In this document: positions 18,408 to 27,255 of the stretch, one piece after another | Layout: each line of letters begins with the position of its first letter | How positions within the stretch are numbered: position 1 is the stretch's first letter | DNA from: Variovorax sp. S12S4 | Lineage (GTDB): Bacteria > Pseudomonadota > Gammaproteobacteria > Burkholderiales > Burkholderiaceae_C | NCBI RefSeq assembly: GCF_023195515.1 | Contig: NZ_JALPKR020000002.1 | Span: 3,821,001-3,885,000 of the forward strand | Reading direction: 5' to 3' | Length of the DNA stretch: 64,000 bases | Program-made: the position numbers and the translations under genes | Notes under the pieces: generated by a model | The model's database searches: none | Told to the model about the DNA's origin: nothing | Seen by the model: only the letters and a program-made list of their open reading frames with translations

Positions 18408-18520
18408 TTTGTCCCGGAAGCACCCTCACATGTGTTGCCTGACCCAATCATGCCGCTTGTTCGCGAGAACTGACCGGCGTCCGCTACAGATTTTGTAGCA
18501 ACTTTTGAAGGATTCTGACC

Positions 18521-19126
18521 ATCGCTACTGCATTTCGCGACCGCCGCCACCGCGAGGAACGCCAACACCGCCTGAACCGGGAAATCATGGCCCCGGAAGT
18601 CCGCCTTGTAGGCCCGGAAAACGAGCCATTGGGTGTTATGAGTCTCTCCGAGGCGTTGCGCCTCGCCGGTGAGGCTGACGTGGATCTGGTCGAGGTCGTT
18701 GCCGCGGCCAACCCGCCTGTCTGCCGTCTGATCGAGTACGGCAAGTTCAAGTACCACGAGCAGAAGAAGGCAGCCGAGGCAAAGTCGAAGCAGAAGGTCA
18801 TCGAGGTCAAGGAAATCAAGTTCCGGCCCGGTACCGACGATGGTGACTACAACATCAAGATGCGCAACATCAAGCGCTTTCTTGAAGAGGGTGACAAATG
18901 CAAGATCACGCTGCGCTTTCGCGGCCGCGAGATCACGCACCAGGAGCTCGGTTTGGCTTTGCTGCAGCGCATTCGCGATGAGCTTGGCGACCTGATCGTC
19001 GTCGAGCAGTTTCCGAAGCTCGAAGGCCGGCAGATGATCATGATGATCGCTCCGGGCCGCAAGAAGCCGGGCGGCGGTACCGCCAAGCCGGCGTCGTCGG
19101 AGACGTCGGCGCCTGCAGCAGCCTGA
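18521..19126 (+). CDS. infC: translation initiation factor IF-3 with ATC start codon
   Basis: IF-3 binds the 30S subunit and checks initiator tRNA and start codon. The reading frame upstream of the first ATG (18587) continues without a stop to an ATC at 18521. It then reads [14 protein letters not shown] before [27 protein letters not shown] lies 8 bases before this ATC. A non-AUG start is the known autoregulatory device of infC, so 18521 is preferred and gives 201 residues; starting at 18587 would cut the conserved N-domain edge. The C-domain has [19 protein letters not shown] Pro/Ala-rich tail ends the protein. Confidence 0.93.
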   Translation: MATAFRDRRHREERQHRLNREIMAPEVRLVGPENEPLGVMSLSEALRLAGEADVDLVEVVAAANPPVCRLIEYGKFKYHEQKKAAEAKSKQKVIEVKEIKFRPGTDDGDYNIKMRNIKRFLEEGDKCKITLRFRGREITHQELGLALLQRIRDELGDLIVVEQFPKLEGRQMIMMIAPGRKKPGGGTAKPASSETSAPAAA

Positions 19127-19173
19127 AAAGGCTGGCTGAGCGACGGAAGAGAGATAGCAGGGTTTGAAGAATT

Positions 19174-19215
19174 CCGCCCCTGCTGGCGCTTCGAAAGAAG
19201 GGCCGGCAGGGGCGG
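19174..19215 (+). promoter_or_regulatory. stable hairpin between infC and rpmI
   Basis: CCGCCCCTGCTGGC ... GCCGGCAGGGGCGG, a 14-bp stem with one G-U pair and a 14-base loop. No T-run follows, so it is not a standard terminator. It could be an RNA-stability element or a ribosomal-protein (L20) autocontrol site. Confidence 0.55.
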
Positions 19216-19294
19216 AGTAAAGAAGTGTCTCGGGGCCAACAAGTCCGTGGAGTATCCGCGGCGCCTCACGAGCACAAACTAAAGGAGCATTCAT

Positions 19295-19498
19295 ATGCCC
19301 AAAATGAAGACCAAGAGCAGCGCGAAAAAACGTTTCCGCGTTCGTCCCGGTGGCACCGTCAAGCGCGGTCAAGCCTTCAAGCGTCACATCTTGACCAAGA
19401 AGACCACCAAGAACAAGCGTCACCTCCGTGGTGCCGTGGCAGTGCATGAAACCAACATGGTTTCCGTCGCCGCCATGCTGCCAGGCCGTGGCATTTAA
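19295..19498 (+). CDS. rpmI: 50S ribosomal protein L35
   Basis: 67-residue basic ribosomal protein. It begins [20 protein letters not shown] and contains the usual [24 protein letters not shown] block. A GGAG Shine-Dalgarno lies 8 bases before the ATG. It is separated from infC by 168 bases that include a stable hairpin, and is followed after 24 bases by rplT, its constant partner. Confidence 0.98.
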   Translation: MPKMKTKSSAKKRFRVRPGGTVKRGQAFKRHILTKKTTKNKRHLRGAVAVHETNMVSVAAMLPGRGI

Positions 19499-19522
19499 CT
19501 CAGACGAACAAGGAGTACACAC

Positions 19523-19882
19523 ATGCCTCGCGTCAAACGTGGTGTAACGGCTCGCGCCCGCCACAAGAAAGTTCTCGCACTCGCCAAGGGTTTCCGTGGT
19601 CGCCGCGGTAATGTCTTCCGCATCGCCAAACAGGCGGTAATGAAGGCTGGGCAATATGCCTACCGTGACCGCCGCACCAAGAAGCGCGTTTTCCGTCAAC
19701 TGTGGATCGCGCGTATCAACGCCGCCTCGCGTGAACTGGGCCTGACCTACAGCCAGTTCGCAAACGGCATCCGCAAGGCCGGAATCGAGATCGACCGCAA
19801 GATGCTTGCGGACATCGCAGTGCACGACAAGGCCGCTTTTGCCGGCATCGTGGAGCAGGTCAAGGCCAAGCTGGCTGCTTGA
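19523..19882 (+). CDS. rplT: 50S ribosomal protein L20
   Basis: 119-residue ribosomal protein that binds 23S rRNA early in 50S assembly. It opens [18 protein letters not shown] and carries [21 protein letters not shown] and [21 protein letters not shown]. Length and sequence are typical. In enterobacteria L20 represses rpmI-rplT translation; the hairpin ahead of rpmI may play that part here. An AAGGAG site lies upstream of the start. Confidence 0.98.
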
Positions 19883-19935
19883 TCCTGTACAGCAGGGCGG
19901 CTGTCTTCGGGCAGCCTCCTGCGCCCACGACACAA

Positions 19936-19973
19936 GGGCTGGCGCTTGAAAAGGCTCCAGCTCTTTTTTATTT
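19936..19973 (+). terminator. possible attenuator between rplT and pheS
   Basis: GGGCTGG ... CCAGCTC stem (7 bp, one G-U) followed by TTTTTTATTT, 23 bases before the pheS start. It could set a lower level of pheST than of the ribosomal protein genes. Confidence 0.55.
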
Positions 19974-19995
19974 CCCCCGCCTATTTTTTGTTGCT

Positions 19996-21072
19996 ATGAA
20001 CGAGTTGGACTCCCTGGTCGACACCGCACGCGTTGCCTTCGCCGAAGCGAAAACGCCCGCCGAGCTCGAGAACGCCAAGGCGCAGTTCCTTGGCAAGTCG
20101 GGCCGCATCACCGAGCTGATGAAGGGCATGGCCGCGCTCAGCGTCGACGAGAAGAAGTCGCGCGGCGCCGCAATCAACGTCGCCAAGCAGGCCATCGAGT
20201 CCGCACTGACCGAGCGCCGCCAGCAGCTGGCGGACGAAGAGCTTTCGCAACAGCTGCGCGCAGAAGCCCTCGACGTGAGCCTGCCTGGCCGCCGCCGCAT
20301 TCCGGGCGGCCTGCACCCGGTGAGCCGCACCCTGGAGCGCATCGAGGAGATCTTCTCGAGCATGGGCTTCGACGTGGCCGACGGCCCGGAGATCGAGAGC
20401 GACTGGCACAGCTTCACCTCGCTCAACAACCCGCCGAACCACCCGGCGCGTTCGATGCAGGACACCTTTTATGTCGACCTGAACGGCGACGACGGCATTC
20501 CGTACAACCTGCGTCCGCACACCAGCCCGATGCAGGTGCGTTATGCGCATCAACACATCAAGAAGTACGCGGCTGAGTTTGCCGCCGCGGCAGCCGACGC
20601 CACCGGCATCGTCAAGGCGCCCGAGATCCGGGTGATTGCGCCGGGCCGCACCTACCGCGTCGACAGCGACGCCACGCACTCGCCCATGTTCCACCAGTGC
20701 GAAGGCTTGTGGCTCGGCGAGAACGTGAGCTTCAAGGACCTGAAGGTCATCTTCACGGACTTCTGCCGTACCTTCTTCGAGAGCGACGACCTCGTGCTGC
20801 GCTTTCGGCCGAGCTTCTTCCCGTTTACCGAGCCCAGCGCCGAGATCGACATCCAGTTTGCGAGCGGCCCGCTGGCAGGCCGCTGGCTCGAGGTTGCGGG
20901 CTCGGGCCAGGTGCATCCGAACGTGGTGCGCAACATGGGCCTCGACCCGGAGCGCTACATCGGCTTTGCCTTTGGCATGGGCCCCGACCGGCTCACGATG
21001 CTGCGCTACGGCGTGAACGATTTGCGGCTGTTCTTCGACGGCGACTTGCGCTTTCTCTCGCAGTTCCAGTAA
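19996..21072 (+). CDS. pheS: phenylalanyl-tRNA synthetase alpha subunit
   Basis: 358 residues. It forms the alpha2beta2 PheRS with PheT and carries the catalytic class II core. Coiled-coil N-terminal arm about residues 1-85; motif 2 in [25 protein letters not shown]; motif 3 in [24 protein letters not shown] near the C terminus. The start MNELDSLV is chosen because a longer in-frame extension to 19879 would run through the rplT-pheS hairpin. pheT follows after 40 bases. Confidence 0.97.
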   Translation: MNELDSLVDTARVAFAEAKTPAELENAKAQFLGKSGRITELMKGMAALSVDEKKSRGAAINVAKQAIESALTERRQQLADEELSQQLRAEALDVSLPGRRRIPGGLHPVSRTLERIEEIFSSMGFDVADGPEIESDWHSFTSLNNPPNHPARSMQDTFYVDLNGDDGIPYNLRPHTSPMQVRYAHQHIKKYAAEFAAAAADATGIVKAPEIRVIAPGRTYRVDSDATHSPMFHQCEGLWLGENVSFKDLKVIFTDFCRTFFESDDLVLRFRPSFFPFTEPSAEIDIQFASGPLAGRWLEVAGSGQVHPNVVRNMGLDPERYIGFAFGMGPDRLTMLRYGVNDLRLFFDGDLRFLSQFQ

Positions 21073-21112
21073 GCACCCATCCATAGAAGAAACCGAATAC
21101 GAGATCGAAGAG

Positions 21113-23554
21113 ATGCAATTCCCGGAATCCTGGCTGCGCGAGTTCTGCAATCCGCCCCTCGGCAGCGCCGAACTGGCCGAAACGCTCACCATGGGCGGCT
21201 TCGAGGTCGAAGAGCGCCGCCCCGTCGCGCCGCCCTTCAGCCGCATCGTGGTCGGCGAAATCAAGGAAGCCGTGCAGCATCCCAATGCCGACCGCCTGCG
21301 CGTGTGCCAGGTTGATGTGGGGCAGGGCGCTTTGCTCAACATCGTGTGCGGCGCACCCAATGCACGTGTCGGCATCAAGGTGCCCTGCGCGCTGGTCGGC
21401 GCTGAATTGCCGCCGGGTGAAGACGGCAAGCCCTTTCTCATCAAGCTCGGCAAGCTGCGCGGCGTCGAGAGCCAGGGCATGCTGTGTTCGGCTCGCGAAT
21501 TGAAGCTCAGCGAGGACCACGGCGGCCTGCTCGAGCTCGATGCCGATGCGCCCATTGGCGCCGACGTGCGCGACGTGCTCAAGCTCGACGACGCGCTGCT
21601 CACGCTCAAGCTCACGCCCAACCTTGCCCACGGCCTGAGCGTCTACGGTGTTGCGCGCGAGCTCGCAGCGCTCACCGGCGCGCCGCTCAAGACGCCCGCC
21701 ATCCCGCCGGTGGCCGCATCGTTTGCCGATGTGTTGCCGGTGAAGGTGGAAGCACCCGAACTCTGCGGCCGTTTTTCGGGCCGCATTGTGCGCGGTGTGA
21801 ACACCAAGGTGACCACGCCGGCATGGATGGTCGAGCGGCTTGCGCGCTGCGGCCAACGCAGCGTGACGCCGCTGGTCGACATCTCGAATTACGTGATGTT
21901 CGAATACGGTCAGCCCAGCCACATCTTCGACCTCGACAAGATCCACGGCGGCCTCACGGTGCGCTGGGGCAAGGCCGGCGAGCAGCTCAAGCTGCTGAAC
22001 GGCAACACCATCAGCGTCGACGACAAGGTGGGCGTGATTGCCGACAACGAGGCCGTCGAGTCGCTCGCCGGCATCATGGGCGGCGACGCGACCTCGGTGT
22101 CCGACGACACCCGCAACATCTACGTCGAGGCCGCCTTCTGGTGGCCCGAAGCCGTTCAGGGCCGCTCGCGCCGCTTCAACTTTTCGACCGACGCGGGGCA
22201 TCGCTACGAGCGCGGTGTCGACCCGAGCCGCACGGTGGAGATCATCGAGCGCATCACGCAACTCATCGTCGAGATCTGCGGCGGCCAGGCCGGCGCCATG
22301 GACGACAAGATCCTGAATGTGCCCGAGGCCATGCCCGTCACGCTGCGCGTGGCACGCGCTGCGCGCGTCATCGGCATGCCGCTCTCGCAAGCGCAGTGCG
22401 CCGACGCGCTGCGCCGCCTCGGCTTTGCGCTCAGCGAAGGCGAGGGCACATTGACCGTGACCCCGCCGCCGCACCGCTTCGACCTGCTGATCGAGGAAGA
22501 CCTGATCGAAGAGGTTGCACGCCTGATCGGCTTCAACAACCTGCCGACCACTGCGCCGCTTGCACCCATCACGGCGCGCGTGCGGCCTGAAGCCCGGCGC
22601 AGCCGCTTCGCGGTGCGTCGCAGCCTGGCGGCGCTCGGCTACCAGGAAACCATCAACTTCAGCTTTGTCGAGGCGCATTGGGAGCAGGACCTGGCGGGCA
22701 ACGCCAATCCGGTGAAGCTGCTGAACCCCATTGCCAGTCAGATGAGCGTGATGCGCTCGTCCCTGATCGGCTCGCTGCTGCAGGTGCTCAAGTTCAACCT
22801 CGACCGCAAGGCGCCGCGTGTGCGCGTGTTCGAGCTTGGCCGCGTGTTCATGCGCGACGACAGCGTGGCCACGACCGACAGCACCGTGCGCGGCGTACAC
22901 CAGCCGATGCGGGTGGCCGGCCTTGCCTGGGGCGATGCCGAAGAAGCACGCTGGGACGGCAAGCCGCACCGCGTCGACTTCTACGATGCCAAGGGCGACG
23001 TCGAAGCATTGCTCGCGCCGCTGGTGCCGAGCTTCGAGGCGGCCGAACATCCAGCCCTCCACCCTGGCCGTTCCGCGCGCGTGCTGATCGACGGCAAGGC
23101 CATCGGCTTTGTCGGCGAACTGCATCCGCGCTGGCGCCAGAAGTGGGACTTTGCGCTGGCCCCGGTGGTTTTTGAGCTTGACCTCGACGCGGTTGCCGCG
23201 CGCCCCGTGCCCGTGGCAAAGCCTGTGCCCAAGCACCAGGCCGTCGAGCGCGATATCGCCGTGGTGGTGGCCGAGGCCGTCACGCACAATGCGTTGATGC
23301 AGACCATCCATTCAGCTGCGGCAGCCCAGGGGCTGCTGCGGGACGCCACGCTGTTCGACATCTATCGCCCGCAACCCGCGCGCGACGGTGCCGTGCCGGC
23401 ATCGGGCGGCCTGGCGCAAGGGGAGAAAAGCATGGCGGTGCGCCTGGGCTTCCAGGACGACAACGCCACGCTGACGGACGAGCAGGTGGAGCCCGCCGTG
23501 CGCGCCATCGTCGAACAATTGAGCGCCAAGCTCGGCGCACGCCTGAGGGGTTGA
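21113..23554 (+). CDS. pheT: phenylalanyl-tRNA synthetase beta subunit
   Basis: 813 residues, the usual size for the bacterial beta chain. In order: MQFPESWLREF start, EMAP-like tRNA-binding domain (about 40-150, HPNADRLRVCQVDVGQG), B3/B4 editing region (about 215-400, including GIMGGDATSVSDDT), B5 domain, class II-like core, and C-terminal ferredoxin-fold anticodon-binding domain (KHQAVERDIAVVV). Its TGA overlaps the first possible ihfA start, so translation may be coupled. Confidence 0.97.
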   Translation: MQFPESWLREFCNPPLGSAELAETLTMGGFEVEERRPVAPPFSRIVVGEIKEAVQHPNADRLRVCQVDVGQGALLNIVCGAPNARVGIKVPCALVGAELPPGEDGKPFLIKLGKLRGVESQGMLCSARELKLSEDHGGLLELDADAPIGADVRDVLKLDDALLTLKLTPNLAHGLSVYGVARELAALTGAPLKTPAIPPVAASFADVLPVKVEAPELCGRFSGRIVRGVNTKVTTPAWMVERLARCGQRSVTPLVDISNYVMFEYGQPSHIFDLDKIHGGLTVRWGKAGEQLKLLNGNTISVDDKVGVIADNEAVESLAGIMGGDATSVSDDTRNIYVEAAFWWPEAVQGRSRRFNFSTDAGHRYERGVDPSRTVEIIERITQLIVEICGGQAGAMDDKILNVPEAMPVTLRVARAARVIGMPLSQAQCADALRRLGFALSEGEGTLTVTPPPHRFDLLIEEDLIEEVARLIGFNNLPTTAPLAPITARVRPEARRSRFAVRRSLAALGYQETINFSFVEAHWEQDLAGNANPVKLLNPIASQMSVMRSSLIGSLLQVLKFNLDRKAPRVRVFELGRVFMRDDSVATTDSTVRGVHQPMRVAGLAWGDAEEARWDGKPHRVDFYDAKGDVEALLAPLVPSFEAAEHPALHPGRSARVLIDGKAIGFVGELHPRWRQKWDFALAPVVFELDLDAVAARPVPVAKPVPKHQAVERDIAVVVAEAVTHNALMQTIHSAAAAQGLLRDATLFDIYRPQPARDGAVPASGGLAQGEKSMAVRLGFQDDNATLTDEQVEPAVRAIVEQLSAKLGARLRG

Positions 23555-23559
23555 TGAGA

Positions 23560-23931
23560 ATGAACGCCGCGGAATTCACGCTCGAAGCCCTCGAAACGCC
23601 CGCACTCACGAAGGCGCACCTGGCCGACCTGCTGTTCGAGCAGATCGGCCTGAACAAGCGCGAATCCAAGGACATGGTCGAGGCGTTTTTCGACCTCATC
23701 GCCAACAGCCTGATCGAAGGCACGGACGTGAAGATTTCCGGCTTCGGCAATTTTCAGATCCGTGTGAAGGCGCCGCGTCCCGGCCGCAACCCGCGTACCG
23801 GTGAAGCCATTCCGATCGGCGAGCGCCGCGTTGCCACCTTTCACGCAAGCGCCAAGCTGAAGGAACAGATTCACGGAAGCATCGAGCAGAACGGTACTCC
23901 CGAGGTCGAGTGGAGCCTGGGCGCCGAATAG
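23560..23931 (+). CDS. ihfA: integration host factor alpha subunit
   Basis: DNA-bending nucleoid protein, about 123 residues, forming a heterodimer with IhfB. The HU/IHF fold is clear: TKAHLADLLFEQIGLNKRESKDMVEAFFDLI, the GFGNFQIR turn, and the DNA-contacting arm RPGRNPRTGEAIPI. The ATG at 23560 is preferred because GAGGGG sits 9 bases upstream; ATG 23554 overlapping the pheT stop is also possible. The C-terminal tail extends beyond E. coli IhfA. It sits between pheT and a merR-type gene, the conserved proteobacterial order. Confidence 0.95.
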   Translation: MNAAEFTLEALETPALTKAHLADLLFEQIGLNKRESKDMVEAFFDLIANSLIEGTDVKISGFGNFQIRVKAPRPGRNPRTGEAIPIGERRVATFHASAKLKEQIHGSIEQNGTPEVEWSLGAE

Positions 23932-23995
23932 TGCTTGGCGCTGCGCGGGTGCGTAGAGTAATCTCTAAGGTTTCCCGCGCACGGTCTTGATTTCA

Positions 23996-24466
23996 ATGGA
24001 AATAATGGAGAAAGCGCTCCCGCCGATTCCCGTCAAACGCTACTTCACCATCGGTGAGGTCGGCGAGCTTTGCGGCGTCAAGCCGCACGTGCTGCGCTAC
24101 TGGGAGCAGGAATTCACGCAACTGCGCCCCATGAAGCGGCGCGGCAACCGGCGCTACTACCAGCACCACGAGGTGCTCATGATCCGCCGCATTCGAGACC
24201 TGCTCTACGACCAGGGCTTCACCATCAGCGGTGCGCGCAACAAGCTGCAAGAGCTGGTGCAGGGCGAGCGCGACCGCCGCAAGGCGGGCATGGTGCCGCT
24301 CGAAGGCATGGAGGCGGTCGAAATCGATCAGGAAGAGTTCGATGCGGCCGTTCACGAGGACGATCCCGCATCCGAAAGCGCCACTCGCACGATCGATCCG
24401 TCGCAGTTGCTGCACCTGCGACGCGAACTCTTTGAAATTCGTGAGCTGCTGACCGTCGGACGGTGA
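23996..24466 (+). CDS. MerR family transcriptional regulator
   Basis: About 156 residues. The N-terminal winged HTH is KRYFTIGEVGELCGVKPHVLRYWEQEF, then LRPMKRRGNRRYYQHHEVLMIRRIRDLLYDQGFTISGARNKL (about residues 12-85), followed by an acidic C-terminal part. No effector-binding cysteines are seen, so it is not a metal sensor of the classic type. This MerR gene next to ihfA is conserved in many proteobacteria; its targets are unknown. Start codons at 23996 and 24005 are both possible. Confidence 0.92.
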   Translation: MEIMEKALPPIPVKRYFTIGEVGELCGVKPHVLRYWEQEFTQLRPMKRRGNRRYYQHHEVLMIRRIRDLLYDQGFTISGARNKLQELVQGERDRRKAGMVPLEGMEAVEIDQEEFDAAVHEDDPASESATRTIDPSQLLHLRRELFEIRELLTVGR

Positions 24467-24492
24467 TTTCAGCCGGTTATAATCGAGAGCTT

Positions 24493-24569
24493 CGGTGTGT
24501 GGCGCAGCCTGGTAGCGCACTTGCATGGGGTGCAAGGGGTCGAAGGTTCGAATCCTTTCACACCGACCA
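24493..24569 (+). tRNA. tRNA-Pro (anticodon GGG)
   Basis: 77-base cloverleaf with encoded CCA. Acceptor CGGTGTG pairs with CACACCG; the anticodon stem CTTGC/GCAAG carries the loop ATGGGGT, so the anticodon is GGG. The T-arm reads GGTTCGAATCC. A phage-type integrase gene lies 190 bases downstream, which suggests that its 3' end is an attachment site. No second copy of the tRNA 3' end was noticed elsewhere in the window. Confidence 0.96.
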
Positions 24570-24580
24570 ACAAAACGTCC

Positions 24581-24614
24581 AAGGGCGTCCGGAATCATCC
24601 TCCGGACGCCCTTT
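24581..24614 (+). terminator. terminator of tRNA-Pro
   Basis: AAGGGCGTCCGGA-atcatcc-TCCGGACGCCCTTT, a perfect 13-bp stem ending in TTT, 12 bases after the tRNA. Confidence 0.85.
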
Positions 24615-24681
24615 GTCATTGGGGAACTGGGCAAATCGTGTTCGGAGGCATACACTGAAATCCGGTGACTGCCAGCCCCAA

Positions 24682-24758
24682 GTGGGGGTACAGAAGGGGG
24701 TACAGACCTCCTGAATCCCCGGGATGGCGGTTTTGTACCCCCACCCCCGGATGTACCC
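24682..24758. promoter_or_regulatory. repeated GGGGGTACA boxes before the integrase
   Basis: Two direct boxes (GGGGGTACAGA near 24684 and 24696) and two inverted ones (TGTACCCCC near 24734, TGTACCCC near 24751) flank a short spacer just before the integrase start. They could be arm-type integrase sites, part of attL, or an autoregulatory operator. Confidence 0.5.
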
Positions 24759-24759
24759 C

Positions 24760-26009
24760 ATGCCGTTGACCGATGCCGCATGCCGCAACGCCTCCTGTCC
24801 GCCTGACCGAAAGCAGGCCCGCTATACCGACGCCGGTGGCCTGTATCTGGAAGTCTCAGCGTCGGGTTCTCGCAGATGGTTCTGGAAGTTCAGGATCGAG
24901 GGCGTCGAGAAGAAATTCGCCCTGGGCTCCTATCCCGATGTGAGCCTGGCGGCGGCGCGCAAGGCGCGTGATGCGGCCAAGGTGCAGAAAGCGGCCGGCA
25001 TCAACCCCATCCAGGCGAGGCAGGTCATCAAGCTCAAGGCGGCCGTAAACACCGGCGACACCTTTCGAGAGACGGCGCTCGAGTGGTTCGACAAGCACCA
25101 TGGGCGCTGGAGCGGTCACTATGCGACACGCGAGAAACGCAATCTGGAAAAGGACCTGTTTCCGTACTTCGCTGCTCGTCGCATCAGCGAGATCGAAGCT
25201 ATCGAGTTGCTGGCGGCCCTGCGCCGCGTCGAGGAGCGTGGCGCTCTCGACGTGGCCGGCCGTGTGCTGATGACGGCACGCGCAGTGTGGCGCTACGCGG
25301 TGGCGACAGCGCGGGCGCCGCGCGATATCACGGCGGATCTCAAGGGGCCCTCACGCCCCACAAGAAGCGCCACTTCGCGGCAATCACGGATCCGGCCCAA
25401 TTGGGGACGCTGGTACGCGTCATTCGGGGATACCAGGGCGGTCCCATCGTGCGTACGGCGCTTCAACTGGCGCCCATGCTTTTTCAGCGCCCGAACGAAC
25501 TGCGAGCGGCGGCCTGGGCCGAAATCGATCTCGACGGGGCGCTCTGGACGGTGCCCGCTGCGCGGATGAAGCGGCGCATCGAAGGCAAGCAACATGGTGA
25601 TCCGCACTTGGTGTCTCTGCCCAGGCAGGCTGTGGAGTTGCTGCGCAAGCTGCATCCCATTACTGGCCACAGCATGCTGGTCTTCCCGGGCGAGCGTAGT
25701 CATGAGCGGCCGATCTCGGACAACACTCTGCGTGCAGCGCTTCTGACCCTGGGGTACGGCCCGACCGTGCAGACGGTTCATGGCTTTCGGGCGACAGCCC
25801 GGACCCTGCTGGCGGAAGTACTGGAGGTCGACCCCTTGGTGATCGAGGCCCAGTTGGCGCATGCAGTCAAGGACGCCAATGGTCGCGCCTACAACCGTAC
25901 GCAGTACCTCAAGCAGCGCATCGTCATGCTTCAGCGGTGGGCGGACTATCTGGATGTGCTGGCTACCAGGGCGAGTTCTTCACCAGTTGAGTTGAAAGTG
26001 GCGGGATGA
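24760..26009 (+). pseudogene. P4-type tyrosine integrase (frameshifted)
   Basis: Integrase of the DUF4102/P4 group that normally inserts islands at tRNA 3' ends. The N-terminal part (MPLTDAACRNASCPPDRKQA to ADLKG) ends at a G run at 25344-25347. The catalytic half continues in another frame from ALTPHKKRHFAAITDP. One added G restores a protein of about 416 residues (1250 bases = 3n+2). Catalytic residues are present after repair: Arg in RPNELRAA, HxxR in HGFRATARTLL, the third His in QLAHAVKD, and Tyr in YNRTQYL. It is either decayed or an assembly error. Its place 190 bases from tRNA-Pro fits an island junction. Confidence 0.85.
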
Positions 26010-26359
26010 GAACGGCCCACTTCGGTCTTAGAGCGGCCTACCCGAACTGCTGGTAGAGCGTCGTCGCCGACCGTACTTTGCCGGGGCGTCGCGCATCACC
26101 GCTGCGGGGAGTTGCCCTTCGTCAATCCGATCCAGGGAGCAACCATCAGCTTACTGGCGCTGTAGCGAGCGGGAAGTCCCAGCCATGAACGGTCCCCTCA
26201 TTTGGTGTCGGCCTGCGGCCGGTCAAGACTGGTTGCGGTCAGTCGGCGTGACCCGCTGATTGTCTGCTGTGCGCCGCAATCGAGTCATCCGGCAGCGCAT
26301 TGATCCGCCTTACCACCGCAGCAAGGAGGACGGATCTGCGCTGCTCAATCGACGCTCGC
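26010..26359. other. intergenic region without recognised gene
   Basis: No coding frame with credible composition, and no clear copy of the cassette repeat, was seen between the integrase and the first small recombinase. A few GGCCG-containing words occur (GTCGGCCTGCGGCCGGTC near 26206), which may be a degenerate repeat. Confidence 0.5.
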
Positions 26360-26983
26360 TCAGATTTCTGTCTGCTCCGAGATCTCCAGGGCGTCATCCA
26401 CCTCGATGCCCAGATATCTGACGGTCGACTCGAGCTTCGAATCGCCGAGCAGCAACTGCACCGCACGAAGGTTTCTCGTCCGCCGGTAGATCAGCGTAGC
26501 CTTCGTCCGCCGCATGGAGTGAGTTCCGTAGTGGGCAGGATCTAGTCCAAGCTCTCTGACCCAGCCACCCAGAATGAGGGCGTACTGCCGGGTGCCGAGG
26601 TGCGGCGAGCCGTGCATTCGGCTCGGGAACAGGAAGTCGTCCGATCGCAGGCCGATGCGCTGGATCCACGCATGCACAGCCTCTCGGGTTCCAGGCGTGA
26701 GCTCAAACTGCACCGGACGCTGGGTCTTGTGCTGCATCACCGTCGCCCGTGGTGCAACCTGCTCTCCGTGGCAGACGTCCCTGACCTTCAGGCTGACAAG
26801 ATCGCAGCCGCGCAGCTTGCTGTCCAGGCCCAAGTTGAAGAGAGCCAGCTCGCGCACACGGCCCTCTAATTGCAGCCGTACCCGCAGCGCCCAAATGTCC
26901 TTGAGTTTGAAAGGTGCCTTCTGGCCGACGATCTTGCCCTTGTTCCAGGGCACTTTGCAGGTTGCAGTGTTTACTGATCCCAT
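26360..26983 (-). CDS. catalytic-domain-only tyrosine recombinase A (third His replaced by Asp)
   Basis: 207 residues from the ATG at 26983 (MGSVNTATCK). It consists only of the tyrosine recombinase catalytic fold and has no N-terminal core-binding or arm domain. Active-site residues by position: Arg58 (SKLRGCDL), Lys86 (QHKTQRP), His155-x-x-Arg158 (THSMRRT), Asp181 where His/Trp is expected (LLLGDSKLEST), and Tyr190 (VRYLGIE). It is about three quarters identical to the recombinase at 39102-39725, which has the normal His. It reads away from the array on its left edge and may be the recombinase of the cassette system, with reduced or altered activity. Confidence 0.86.
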   Translation of the reverse strand: MGSVNTATCKVPWNKGKIVGQKAPFKLKDIWALRVRLQLEGRVRELALFNLGLDSKLRGCDLVSLKVRDVCHGEQVAPRATVMQHKTQRPVQFELTPGTREAVHAWIQRIGLRSDDFLFPSRMHGSPHLGTRQYALILGGWVRELGLDPAHYGTHSMRRTKATLIYRRTRNLRAVQLLLGDSKLESTVRYLGIEVDDALEISEQTEI

Positions 26984-27129
26984 GATGGTCTCCCATCGAG
27001 TTGAGGGAGCCTCAGCATGCGCTGGCCGGACTGCAGCTGTCCTGGATGCAGCGCCCAAGCAGCGCCTGCTATTTCCGGGATAGACATCAGCTTTCGCGGC
27101 CATGTTTGGCCTACGGCAAGGGGCACAAT

Positions 27130-27196
27130 CGGCCAGGAGCAGACCTTCGTCGCTGCCTCACAACGAAGCCATCGGGAGCGCGTGCGCACTGACCAT
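27130..27196. repeat. 67-bp unit, inverted copy 1
   Basis: The reverse complement matches 34348-34414 over exactly 67 bases with 5 mismatches. It starts at ATGGTCAGTGCGCAC and ends at the TGGCCG core. No credible gene fits in it, so it looks like an empty or remnant cassette. Confidence 0.8.
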
Positions 27197-27255
27197 GGGG
27201 GTAGTCACAATTGGCCAGTAGCGGAAGTTCGCTGCTGCAGTCCACCGTAAACCAG

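Noticed and set aside
20993..23311. Long minus-strand open frame of 772 codons opposite pheT
   Set aside because: Antisense shadow of pheT with no domain-like sequence.
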